Shown here: positions 1 through 33,156 of the stretch, piece by piece
How positions within the stretch are numbered: position 1 is the first letter of the stretch
How the letters are laid out: each line of letters begins with the position of its first letter
Translations under genes and position numbers: made by a program
Notes under the pieces: model-generated
The model's input: only the letters and a program-made list of their open reading frames with translations
Told to the model about the DNA's origin: nothing
The model's database searches: none
Origin: Orientallactaga sibirica
Taxonomy: Eukaryota > Chordata > Mammalia > Rodentia > Dipodidae
Direction of reading: 5' to 3'
DNA length: 64,000 nucleotides
Assembly (NCBI GenBank): GCA_036365145.1
Contig: JAEOAD010000888.1
Location: forward strand, 2,335,501-2,399,500

Positions 1-13156
<13,156 letters not shown>

Positions 13157-13430
13157 TGTGCTCCCTTCTTGGGGGGCAGGGGGCAATGTGTTCTTTCTTG
13201 GGGGCTCTCACTTGTGGGGGGCCTTCCTGTGTTTCCACCTGCCTGTTGGTCTGGGCTTCTTCCTTTTTCTTGCCTGCCCCCCCCAGGGTTTTTCTTCCCT
13301 CCACGAAGCTCTGACCCCAGTCCCACTTGTAGCAGCCGGCCACCCCTCAGCCCCCAGCTGGTCCTTATGAGGGAGTGGGGGGGCCAAGCTCCCCCCTCTC
13401 CCAGATCAGGGATTGGCTGGCTGAGACCCC
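13157..13430 (-). promoter_or_regulatory. ATP2A1: Probable ATP2A1 core promoter and 5' UTR
   Basis: Read on the minus strand upstream of the ATG there is a CCAAT box (13412-13416), then a TATA-like CATAAG (13364-13369), then a CAGCTG E-box (13355-13360). This spacing would place initiation near 13335-13340 and give a 5' UTR of about 180 nt. An E-box fits control by myogenic bHLH factors, but no initiation evidence can be seen in sequence alone. The start site is an inference. Confidence 0.4.
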
Positions 13431-14752
13431 AGCAGGAGGGGTCAGAAGAGAGAGAGATTTCTGCTGACAGAGAGGAACAGTGGGACTGCAGCCTGAGGTG
13501 TCACTCAGGAGGGAAGCAAAGGTGGCCCCAACCCCAAGGAAGGGTGTATAGAAGAGGCTTCACTTTCTGTTAGCTGCTACTAAGCACTCCCCTACCCTAG
13601 CCCTTGCAGTTGCCCCATTGCCTTGACCTCCCCGGTTACAGTGAATTTTCCATTCCAACTCACTCCCTACCTTGGTCTTTCCTTAAGCCCTCTTCCATTC
13701 TTACCTCACCTTTCCCTGTCTGGTGCTTCCTGAACCCTTTTCCACTGCCACAGGCCCCTCCCCCAGCCTAGTATAGTCTGAGAGCAGGAGGTATTCTTTT
13801 CAGGGTAACAAGAAGGGAGGGGAGAGCATCTTTGGGGGGCCAAAGGAAATAGCTCTAGATTCAGGGACTAGGGGAAGTAGGGAGGGGAAAGGGTCAAGGG
13901 GACAAGGCAGAAGATGGTAACTCTACCCTAGGGAGGGTTGCTACAGCCATCAACAAGGGATTTAGTGTCCAGGCCCTAGTGAGCAAAGCCAGGACTGCCT
14001 GTCTCTCCCTAAACTCCCCCCCACCCACACACACACCCCTCTTTAGCTCAGCCTCTGGGACACAGCATTCAGGGCCCCCCCACAAAATGGGACACCCTGG
14101 CAGCCAGGTAACCCAAGAGGCTACAGAATGTGCTGATGGCAGAGGGGTAAGGATAAGTGTTTCAGGAGAGGGCAGGAGCTACCCCAAGTCATGGAATGAT
14201 CACCTCATTCCATACCACTCTTGCTTTAACCCAGGGGTTTCATGGCCAACCTCAGAAATATGTGGTCCTCGCTCTGCTCTGGTCCTGATGCAGCTATCTT
14301 CAGGAAGAGGGAAGATCAGGCCTGGGAGGTGTGTTGTAGACCTGGGCCTGCTCCGTGCCAGGGTGCTCAAAAACAGGACCTCTGAAGCTAGATAAGGCAG
14401 AGGCTCCAGTCCCCTGGACGGAGTGGGAAGATCAAGAAATGACACAACTAGGGGCAGAGAAGCAGAGGGAAAAGAAACTGCAGGGTGCTGTCTAGTGGCA
14501 GCCAGGTGGGTGGGGACCGCAGGGACAGGTACTAGATGAAAAGCCCTAAGTTGTTGCTGAGCCTGGGTGTCAGCTTCCTTCTAGAAGCAGCTGCTGAGCT
14601 GCCCTTCCCCACCCTACTCCAGAATGGGGGCATCTTTTGGTTGTTATCACCAGGGCAGTTGCTGGAGCAGAGAGGGTGCAGAGGGACTGGATGTGAATAG
14701 GGAGGAAGTCAAGGCAGAGAAGTCTCTATGGGAGGAGAGGTGAAAAGATCAG

Positions 14753-14957
14753 AGGCTAGGCGTGGTGGTGCACGCCTTTAATCCCAGCACTTGAGAGGCA
14801 GAGGTAGGAGGATCACCGTGAGTTCAAGGCCACCCTGAGACTACATAGTGAATTCCAGGTCAGTATGGGCTAGAGTGAAACCCTACCTCAAAAAAATAAA
14901 AATAAAAATAAAAAAGATCAGTGAGAGAGCAGGAGAGCAGCTGGTAACTTAAGCAGC

Positions 14958-15000
<43 letters not shown>

Positions 15001-15145
15001 TTGGTTTTTCAAGGTAGGGTCTCACTCTAGCCCAGGCTGACCTGGAATTCACTATGAAGTCTCAGGGTAGCCTGGAACTCACGGCAATCCTACCTCTGCC
15101 TCCCAGTGCTAGAATTAAAGGTGTGCGCCACCACACCTGGCTTAA
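14753..15145. repeat. Intergenic SINE pair and (ATT)n microsatellite
   Basis: Sense B1 (about 14753-14915), an (ATT)n tract at about 14964-15001, and an antisense B1 (about 15002-15143). Flanking sequence from 13430 to 14750 is unique, GC-rich, and has no gene I can recognise. Confidence 0.85.
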
Positions 15146-16203
15146 GCAGTTTTATAACCTGGAACCAAAGACATTCCTGTTTCCCACAATGCCCAAGGAG
15201 CACTGGAGCACTCTGGGGCTCTGGCACAGGATGGCACAAGAAGCAACTGGGCAAACCAAAGGGAAGCCCCACTTGTTTTGGGTGAGGGGTGGCCAGCAGG
15301 GATGGGACAGAACTGAAGAACTTGGATTCCTAGACTCGCAGGGAGGGCAAGCCTGGGTGAAGTGAGGACAAGGTGTTCCTTCCCGCCTTCTTTTCACACT
15401 TCCAACAAACCCCTCCCCTGAAGCCGAGTCCTGCTGTGACCTGGGATAGGGAGGTTCAGACAATGGTGTGTGAATGTTCTGGGTCACATCAACAGACACC
15501 TCCACCTGGCCCAGCACCCGCCATTTCAGGCCAGAGGCAGGCTCAGCACCCATGGTGCCTTTGGGCCCAGGCTGGCTTCTCTCCAGCAGCACCTGGAGGA
15601 ATGACAAGGCGGCAGTCTTACAGCGACAGGAATGCCCAAACATGGAGAGGGGGAGTAGGGACATGGAAGCTTCAAGGGAGTCATCAGAAGAGTGAGGGAA
15701 GGAGGTAGGCTTTACAGGACACTCCTGCCAACAGGGCCTTTGAGGTTATTCATTTCTATCTCTTCCAGCTTCCCAAAGAGACAAAAGGCCAAAGAGGAAA
15801 GCCACCAGCCCAGAGCTGGAGAGGAAGCCTCACTGAACTGTGACCTGGGGTGGAAGAGGGCAGTCTGATGAACCACTTGCCACTGGGAGTTCCAACACCC
15901 AGGTTTGAAGGCATTCTTCCTCCTGCCTGAAGTGCAAAGCTCAAGGAGTGGAGAAGCCTGGCTGTGAAGGGCATGGAGACAGAGCCTGGCCCATCCCTGA
16001 CCAGAAAAAAGGACTTGGAATGAATCTAATTGTCTCTTAGGCTCCTCCAGCCAAGACAAGGAAATCTGGGGAGGGGGCTTTATCTTTGTGTCTATAGCAA
16101 GTCCCTGAAGGCTGGCAGGGCATGGGGGAGGGGAACTTCTGAGCACCAGTTGCCACTAGATTAGAAGAGGATCAGACCCTGCCCAACTTGGGGCGCCACA
16201 GCC

Positions 16204-16209
16204 TTTATT
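16204..16209 (-). terminator. Orphan AATAAA polyadenylation signal
   Basis: The minus strand reads CCTTATAATAAAGGCTG, followed 20-35 bases later by a GT/G-rich stretch, which is the usual layout of a mammalian cleavage site. It lies 3.6 kb beyond the better supported SH2B1 signal and about 3 kb upstream of ATP2A1. Unique sequence surrounds it (15150-16530). Either SH2B1 has a distal 3' end here, with the minisatellite inside its 3' UTR, or a separate minus-strand transcript ends here. Confidence 0.5.
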
Positions 16210-16532
16210 ATAAGGCCATCTCACTGGGAAAACACAGTACCCCACCACCCCGAGGTCTCTAATCTCCCCCTCCCAGCAAATTCAATCCCTAGTCTCCTGA
16301 GGCCAAGGTTTGGGGAGCCCCAGGGAAGAGACAAAGCCAGAAAAGCCAGCAGGCTTTCCCCACCAGCCCCCATCCTGGGTGGCCTGTGTGCCCAGCTGTC
16401 TCCTGTCCATCTCCCCACAGGACACAAGGCCCAGAATAGCAAGGTCATGAGCATGGATAGGGCTTCCTGGAGGTGGGGCAGAGGCTGAGGGGCATGGAGT
16501 GCCTGCTCCACTTTTGGGGAGGGAATGAAGCA

Positions 16533-18351
16533 GAGTTGTAAGAGGTACAGGATGGGGAGGGGAGGGGACCCAACGCAGTAAATATAAGAATGGCAGGGGA
16601 TGGGGATGGGGGGGACCCAACACAGTAAATGTAGGGGATGGGGAGGCAGGGGTAAATAAGAGGCAGGGGATGGGGGGGAGAGGACCCAACACAGTAAATG
16701 TAAGAGGCAGGGGATGGGGAGGGGAAGGGACCCAACACAGTAAATGTAAGAGGCAGGGGATGGGGAGGGGAGGGACCCAACACAGTAAATGTAAGAGGCA
16801 GGGGATGGGGAGGGGAGAGGACCCAACACAGTAAATGTAAGAGGCAGGGGATGGGGAGGGGAGGGACCCAACACAGTAAATGTAAGAGGCAGGGGATGGG
16901 GAGGGGACCCAACACAGTAAATGTAAGAGGCAGGGGATGGGGAGGAGAGACCCAACACACCCAGAGGCAGGGGATGGGAGGGGAGAGGACCCAACACAGT
17001 AAATGTAAGAGGCAGGGGACCCAACACAGTAAATATAAGGGAGGGGATGGGGAGGGAGGGACCCAACACAGTAAATGTAGGGGATGGGGAGGGGGACCCA
17101 ACACAGTAAATGTAAGAGGCAGGGGATGGGGGGAGGGACCCAACACAGTAAATGTAAGAGGCAGGGGATGGGGAGAGGCAGGGGATGGGGAGGACCCAAC
17201 ACAGTAAATGTAAGAGGCAGGGGATGGGGAGGGGACCCAACACAGTAAATGTAAGAGGCAGGGGATGGGGAGGGGACCCAACACAGTAAATGTAAGAGGC
17301 AGGGGATGGGGAGGGGAGAGGACCCAACACAGTAAATGTAAGAGGCAGGGGATGGGGAGGAGAAGGGACCCAACACAGGGGGGGAGAGGGACCCAACACA
17401 GTAAATGTAAGAGGCAGGGGATGGGGAGGGGAAGGGACCCAACACAGTAAATGTAAGAGGCAGGGGATGGGGAGGAGAAGGGGGTAAATAAGGGAGGGGA
17501 TGGGGAGGGAGGGACCCAGTAAACAGGCAGGGGATGGGGAGGAAGGGACCCAACACAGTAAATGTAAGAGGCAGGGGATGGGGAGGGGAGAGGACCCACA
17601 GTACAGTGAGAAGGGGATGGGGAGGGGGACCCAACACAGTAAATGTAAGAGGCAGGGGATGGGGAGGGGAGAGGACCCAACACAGTAAATGTAAGAGGCA
17701 GGGGATGGGGAGGGGAGGGACCCAACACAGTAAATGTGAGAGGCAGGGGATGGGGAGGGAGGGACCCAACACAGTAAATGTAAGAGGCAGGGGATGGGGA
17801 GGGGAGGACCCAACACAGTAAATGTAAGAGGAGGGGAGGCAGGGGGGATGGGAGGGGAAGGGACCCAACACAGTAAATGTAAGGGGAGGCAGGGGATGGG
17901 GAAGAGGCAGGGGAGGGGACCCAACCCAACACAGTAAATGTAAGAGGCAGGGGATGGGGAGGGGGAGGACCCAACACAGAAATGTAAGAGGCAGGGGACA
18001 GTAAATGTAAATGTAAGAGGCAGGGGATGGGGAGGGGAGAGGACCCAACACAGTAAATGTAAGAGGCAGGGGATGGGGAGGGGAGTGGGGAGGGGAGGGG
18101 GAGGACCCAACACAGTAAATGTGAGAGGCAGGGGATGTGGGGGCAGGAGAGGACCCAACACAGTAAATGTGAGAGGCAGGGGATGGGGAGGGGGGACCCA
18201 ACACAGTATGTAAGAGGCAGGGGATGGGGAGGGGCATAGTAAATGTAAGAGGCAGGGGATGGGGAGGGGAGAGGACCCAACACAGTAAATGTAAGAGGCA
18301 GGGGATGGGGAGGAGGGACCCAACACAGTAAATGTAAGAGGCAGGGGATGG
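16533..18351. repeat. G-rich minisatellite (VNTR) of about 40 units
   Basis: Tandem copies of a 36-46 bp unit. Most contain a core ACCCAACACAGTAAATGTA, then AGAGGCAGGGGATGGGGAGG, then a variable tail of GGGA/GAGG. Units differ mostly by length changes in the G-rich tail and by missing cores, as expected from unequal exchange or slippage. The plus strand is rich in GGGG runs. All three minus-strand frames stay open for most of the array; the longest open stretch is 724 codons at 16221-18395. This reflects a CT-rich repeat with few stop triplets, not a protein. It lies between the SH2B1 3' end and the ATP2A1 promoter. Confidence 0.95.
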
Positions 18352-18483
18352 CAGTCTTCAGATCTTGCCCTCTTGGTGACATGCCCTCCACCCAAATTGG
18401 GAAGTCAGGGTGTTCTTGCTATGGGGGTGCAGTGAAGGTAGATGAATTCAGAGCACAGAGTCTAGGTTTTAAAAAGGGAGTTT

Positions 18484-19425
18484 TGCCAGGTGTGGTGGTG
18501 CATGCCTATAATCCCAGCACTAGGGAGGAAGAGGTAGGAGGAGCGCTGTGAGACTCCACAGTTAATCCCAGGTCAGCCTGGGCTAGAGTGAGACCCTACT
18601 TCAGGGAAAAAGTGAGGGAGGGTTGGAGCTTGATGGTGGTGGTGGTTGCAAACTCCATGGCCATAATCCATCTCAGATGAAAGAGGCAAGCTGGTGAGAT
18701 GGGAAAGACGTAGAAGCTGGACCCAGGTGGCTGGATCTTCTGACTTTTAAGGGAAGCCTTGAGACATTTATATGAAACTCAAATGGAAAACACCCAGGCC
18801 AAACAAACCATGTCAGCAACACTAAGATGAAACTTCACATTTTATGAAGGGCACTAAGGCCCAAAGTGGCTATCTTGTCCCTGGGTCACACAGCAAATGA
18901 GATTCGAATTTAGGACTAGAAGCCAGAGTTTTGTCATTTAGTCTCCAGTCTGGCTCTGATAAAGGCAATAAGCAGCCTTGGGCTCCTCTGCAGGCGACTG
19001 ATTACCACATTAAATTTCCTACAACACAGACACTTTGATCCCCACCTCCCTCTGCTTTCTCCCTAGGGTAAGAAATTTAAATCAAGAATTCAAGCCAGAA
19101 GCTGGGTGTGGTGGCACACACCTTTAATCCCAGCACTCTGGAGGCAGAGGTAGGAGGATCACCATGAGTTCGAGGCCACTCTGAGACTACAGAGTGAGAC
19201 CCTACCTTGAAAAATCAGAAAAAAAAAAAAAAAAAAAAAAAAAGAATTCAAGCCGGGCATGGTGGCACATGCCTTTAATCCCAGCACATGGGAAGCAGAG
19301 GTAGTTGGATGGCTGTGAGTTCAAAGCCACCCTGAGACTACATAGTGAATTCCAGGTAGCCTGGGCTAGAGTGAGGCCCTACCTTGAAAAACCAAAAACA
19401 AAAAAAGAAAAAAAAAAAAAAAGGA
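18484..19425. repeat. Three B1 SINEs downstream of SH2B1
   Basis: B1 copies at about 18484-18605, 19095-19245 and 19252-19425, the last two with long A tails. Unique sequence between 18610 and 19090 shows no recognisable gene. A partial diverged copy lies near 19500-19595. Confidence 0.8.
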
Positions 19426-19814
19426 AGTTGGTGAAAGAAAGGCGTTTGGCAGTCATAATCCTGTCATTCAATATCCTGTCCCATTAAAAACACATGCCAG
19501 TGGGGCGTGGCAGTGCAATCCCAGCATGTAGGAGGCCAAGGCAGGAGGATCACAAGCTTGGGCTAGACAGTAATACCCCATTTCAAAAAAGTCCCTCCCC
19601 CCAAAGAAGCATGCTGGAAAACACCAAGCACTCTTTAGCTTTGCACTCACCACTAGGCAAAGGAGGTGATCTACAAAGAAGAGGTGGCTCCGAGGGCCCC
19701 ACCCCCCACCCACAGCATAAAAGGAACTGGAGCCAGGCCTGGTCTCTCAGCTCCAGAAGGACTCATCCAGTCCACCTGTCCCAAGTCCCACTGCGAATAG
19801 TAGCCATAGCCATT

Positions 19815-20220
19815 GTGATGGTACTGAGATAAACCCTTTATTTATGCTTCTCCATTTTGTTTAAAACAACAACAACAACCATCTTAGTATAACTGACAGC
19901 CCTTCCCCCTCACCCTTGCTTGGGTTGGGGGGTGGTTAGTGGGGAAATGGCCCTCAGGAGTGGGGCTGACCATAAGAGCCCCTCAGGGAGGTAATGGATC
20001 CCAAGTCATGGCTTGGGGCAGGGGCACCTGTAGTGTAGGAACTAGGGACTTAACAGGGCTCTTGCACCTCTGCTTGTACCAACATACATGCCCTTGGCTG
20101 TTAAGGGTCAGGAAGCATGTGGGGAGGGGAATTCCACTCTCCTCTGTGTTCTTACCCAGTCTAGTCTCATGACCTAAAGCTGGGAGAAGGAGAGTGGAGG
20201 TGGGTAAGTGTCTCACATAC
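19815..20220 (-). other. SH2B1: SH2B1 3' untranslated region
   Basis: Repeat-free sequence between the alpha-form stop and the polyadenylation signal, apart from a short (GTT)n tract near 19867-19878. For the beta form the 3' UTR is longer, because its stop lies at 20579-20581. Confidence 0.7.
19837..19842 (-). terminator. SH2B1: SH2B1 polyadenylation signal
   Basis: Minus-strand AATAAA within GCATAAATAAAGGGTTTATC, 379 bases past the alpha stop codon, with a T-rich stretch shortly upstream. Cleavage is expected near 19815-19825. The distance gives a compact 3' UTR of about 400 nt. Confidence 0.75.
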
Positions 20221-29851
<9,631 letters not shown>

Positions 29852-31179
29852 CTAAGACAGATCATCCACTATCTATCACATACCTCCCATTCCAGAGGCT
29901 TCCATGAGGTCATCTTACCTTTCCATGTGAGATTTAATAACCTTATAGATGAGGAAACAAAGCTCAGACAAGTTTCAGAACTCTGAGTCTATTGCTGTCT
30001 CCCAATGCATAGTCCTAGGACCTGGTTGGACCAGCCTGAAGCACAGCTCCTGACTACCTTGCTCTCAGGGGGCCAGCATGGGACTCTGCTTCATACACCA
30101 TAGGTTCAGCTCTGAGGAGGGAATTTGTTTGATGAATGAAAGATGATTTGAAGTAGCAACTGTCTTAGAAGCTGACCTTACAGCCCAGCCCCTAAGCACT
30201 ACTTTAATGGCTACTGTCCAATCTTTGGATGCCCCCTCCAGTCTGAGCACCAGAGGAAAAGACAGTGGATTGGATCAAAGCAAGTGTTTCTGGTCACACC
30301 ATAATATGACATCACAGGGATCTGGGGCTCAAATTTTTTCACTCTCTGAGAAGTATGGCCTAAAGGCTGGTTAGCCTGATGGTTAAGGCTGTGGATTTCA
30401 AAATCTGACTTGGACTGAAACTCTAGCTCAGCCACCTGTTAGCTGTGTGAGCTTAAACAAATTACACATAATCTCTGAGGCCCAGTTTTTATATCAGTGA
30501 AACATAGTTAATAATTTGTATACCCTGCAGTCATCCGCAGCACGAAATGGAATGGAACATGTCAGTACTTGACAAAGTAAGCACACAAGAATTGACTGCC
30601 ACTAATACTATCTTTATGGGGGGGACGACAGTACTAGGGTTCCAATTTGCTAAAAGAGAAACGAGAAAAGGAAGAGTTTCCGAAGGTGTCACAACTCTGT
30701 CACAACTAGAAAGTGGCAGAGACCTGAGCTGGAATTTACAACCGTTGGCTCCCTGGTGAGCCTTCCTTCCCCAGGATACCCTGGAAGGTGACAGCCCCAA
30801 GACAGCTCAGGAAACTCTCCCCAAACCATCAGCAGTGTCAGCCTCATCAGCCGGGTGACAGTCAGAGACGCCTCCCCTTGTTCCTTGCCCTAGCTAGACC
30901 CCTACACACTGTGATGGCCCCAACCACCGAAAGTGATGAGGGAGTCGTGGAACACAGGAGGTAGGGGGGAATCCAGCCAAGACGCTGCAGAGACTGTCTC
31001 CAGCTAGAAGGCACCTCGGCTCAAACAGGCCCACCCAGCCCTCTGCACCACCAGCCGACCCAGCCCCCTTCAGGCCCGCTGACCCTGCGGTTCCTGAGCT
31101 GGTGACTCAGTTTCTCTTCTGCCAAGAACTCAAGACACAATTTTCCAGTGCAGCAGCCTCTTGGCTTAGTACTGACATT

Positions 31180-31720
31180 CCCGAAGGGCGGGTGGTGGAG
31201 AGCGCAAGCTGCGCTCCCGGTTCGGACCCTCCGGGCCCCGTGGTTAATCCACTCGGCCCCGACCTTATTTGCGCGACACCCTCCACATGCCCCATCCCCG
31301 GGGCCGTGGCCTCCCGGGGACCAGCCCTCTCTCGGCTTCACACTTCGAAGCCAAGTACCCCTCGGGCCACAGAGGCCCCACGCCCACCCCACCCAGGGCT
31401 CCTCAGGCGCCGAGGTCGGGGCGCGGAGGGGGGAAGAGGCACTGGAAGAGGGGTGTTCCGGTTCCGGTCCCACCTGCATCTCGGTCCCCGCGGTTAAGCT
31501 CCGGCGGAGGCGGCGGCGGCTCCCGCTCCCAGCGCCCCCCGCCTCCGCGACGAGCACCCAACCCGCTTCTGCGCAGGCGCCGGGACAGGTTTTTCCCTTC
31601 GCCGAAGGAAGCGACCATAGAGAAGAGCGGCGAGAGAGAAGGGCACCTTCGTACTCAAACGGCCGTCATCCTTCTACTCCGCGCAGACGTTCCAGGAGCT
31701 GAGCGGACGTGGGTTTTGTA
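31180..31720 (-). promoter_or_regulatory. SH2B1: SH2B1 CpG-island promoter and noncoding first exon
   Basis: CpG-dense sequence in contrast to its surroundings. It holds an NRF1-type GCGCAGGCGC (31571-31580) and tandem ETS-like CCGGTTCCGG near 31459. On the minus strand a donor CAG|GTGGGA lies at 31473/31474. This fits a noncoding exon of about 31474-31700 spliced to the acceptor at 29538, with a 1.9 kb first intron. The exon and start site are inferred from sequence only. Confidence 0.55.
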
Positions 31721-31759
31721 GAGTTTCAGTGACTTCTTCGGTGGCTCCCAACAGGGACG

Positions 31760-31882
31760 ATGGAGCCCACCATGAAGTCCCGCCAGGGCGTCCTCCCGAA
31801 GGCGACTCAAGACAAAGGCAAGAAGTCGACCATAGAGAAGCCAACCGAGGGGATAGAGTCCCGAGGCCCTGCGGAAGGCTAG
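31760..31882 (+). CDS. Short unassigned ORF beside the SH2B1 CpG island
   Basis: A 40-codon plus-strand frame beginning MEPTMKSRQG and ending SRGPAEG, rich in K, E and T. It starts just beyond the CpG island and reads away from SH2B1. I do not recognise it. The sequence to about 32150 is unique and GC-rich, so a divergent promoter transcript is plausible, but the ORF is short enough to be chance. Confidence 0.2.
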   Translation: MEPTMKSRQGVLPKATQDKGKKSTIEKPTEGIESRGPAEG

Positions 31883-32394
31883 AGTAGCCAGCGAATACCG
31901 GATGTCAGCGAGATGATCAGGCTCTTTGAAAGGCCGGCTGCAGCCTAGAGCGCCCGGCCCTGCAGCTCAGGGCTTGCAGACACTGCCCTCAGGGAGCCAG
32001 GCAAGGGAAGCCACGGTGACCTTGCTAGGCCCTGCGAGCTGGCCGAGCCCAAACTTAGGACCATGAAGAAGCCATGGCTTCCCTGAAGGAAAGGTCAAAG
32101 TGGTCCAGGACCACCTCACACTGGAAATAAGGATGGGGGCAGAAATAGGTCAGTTTCGGGCGTGCTGGGAGACATCAGGAGGTATGTGGATATGCAGCTT
32201 GGAGTTCAAGGCATCAAGGCCAGTTATAGGAATGGAGAACCGTTAACATATATATGGTAGCCAAAAGCATCCACACAAAGATCCTCCAGCTGTCAGTCTC
32301 ACATTGATCCATCTCACATGGAGCATGTGGAGGGTGTCGCGCTAAGACTCGATGAATTACAGGGGCCAAAAGATTACGAGAATCTAGCTCATCA

Positions 32395-33036
32395 TTTCCT
32401 TCTTCTGGTTTTTCGAGGTAGGGTTTCACTGTATCCCAGGCTAACCTGGAATTCACTAGGTAGTCTCAAGCTGGCCTCGAACTCACAGCGACTCTCCTAC
32501 CTCCACCTCCTGAGTGCTGGGATTAAAGGCCTGCGCCACCACGCCCGGCCATATTTTTGTTTGTGTGTTTGGTTTTTGTTTTTCGAGGTAGGGTCTCTCT
32601 AGCTGAGGCTGACCTGGACTTCACTATGTAGTCTCAGGCTGGCCTCGAACTCACAGCAGTCCTCCTACCTCTGCCAAGAGATGGGATTAAAGGCGTGCAC
32701 CACCACTCACAGCTAGTTCACCATTTCTGATTCATCTGCACTCAAGGAAGGTTCTCTCTGCTGCAAGGTGGCTTTCAGTGTCCTCAAGCCTAAGTCCTTA
32801 GCAACTAATTTAAAAACCAGGCCTGGAGAGATGGCTTAGTGGTTAAGGCACCTGCCTGCTAAGCCTAAGAACGCTGGCTCCAATCTCCAGCAGTTCCAAT
32901 CTCCAGGTCCCACGTTTAGCCAGATGCAAAGTGATGCAAGGGCACAATGCCGCACTTGACCACAAGGGGGCGCACGCATCTGGATTTCGTTCACAGCAGC
33001 TAAGAGACTGCTGGCGAGCCCATCTCTATCCGTCTC

Positions 33037-33093
<57 letters not shown>

Positions 33094-33115
33094 CTCTCCA
33101 AAAATAAAAAAAAAT
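32395..33115. repeat. SINEs and (CT)n upstream of SH2B1
   Basis: Antisense B1 copies at about 32400-32552 and 32575-32715, then a sense tRNA-type SINE of the variant body at about 32820-33110. The last has CCACAAGGGGGCGC at 32960-32973 and a (CT)n tract of over 50 bases. Confidence 0.85.
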
Positions 33116-33156
33116 AATAAAAAAAAATTAAAAAAAAAATCCCTCTGTTCTTAGCT

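Noticed and set aside
13157..13186. N-terminal extension of SERCA1 upstream of 13156
   Set aside because: The frame is open, but the upstream codon at 13186 is TTG, not ATG, and SERCA1 proteins start at MEAAH.
15152..16146. Minus-strand ORFs of 144-170 codons between ATP2A1 and SH2B1
   Set aside because: No recognisable domain, no splice-linked neighbour and ordinary length for GC-rich DNA; kept only as context for the orphan polyadenylation site.
16533..18351. CRISPR-like array
   Set aside because: Units are contiguous and degenerate without unique spacers, and the host is a mammal.
16221..18395. A 724-residue minus-strand ORF as a protein-coding gene
   Set aside because: It is the translation of a CT-rich tandem repeat. 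All three frames are open, the start is not ATG-supported by context, and no domain is visible.
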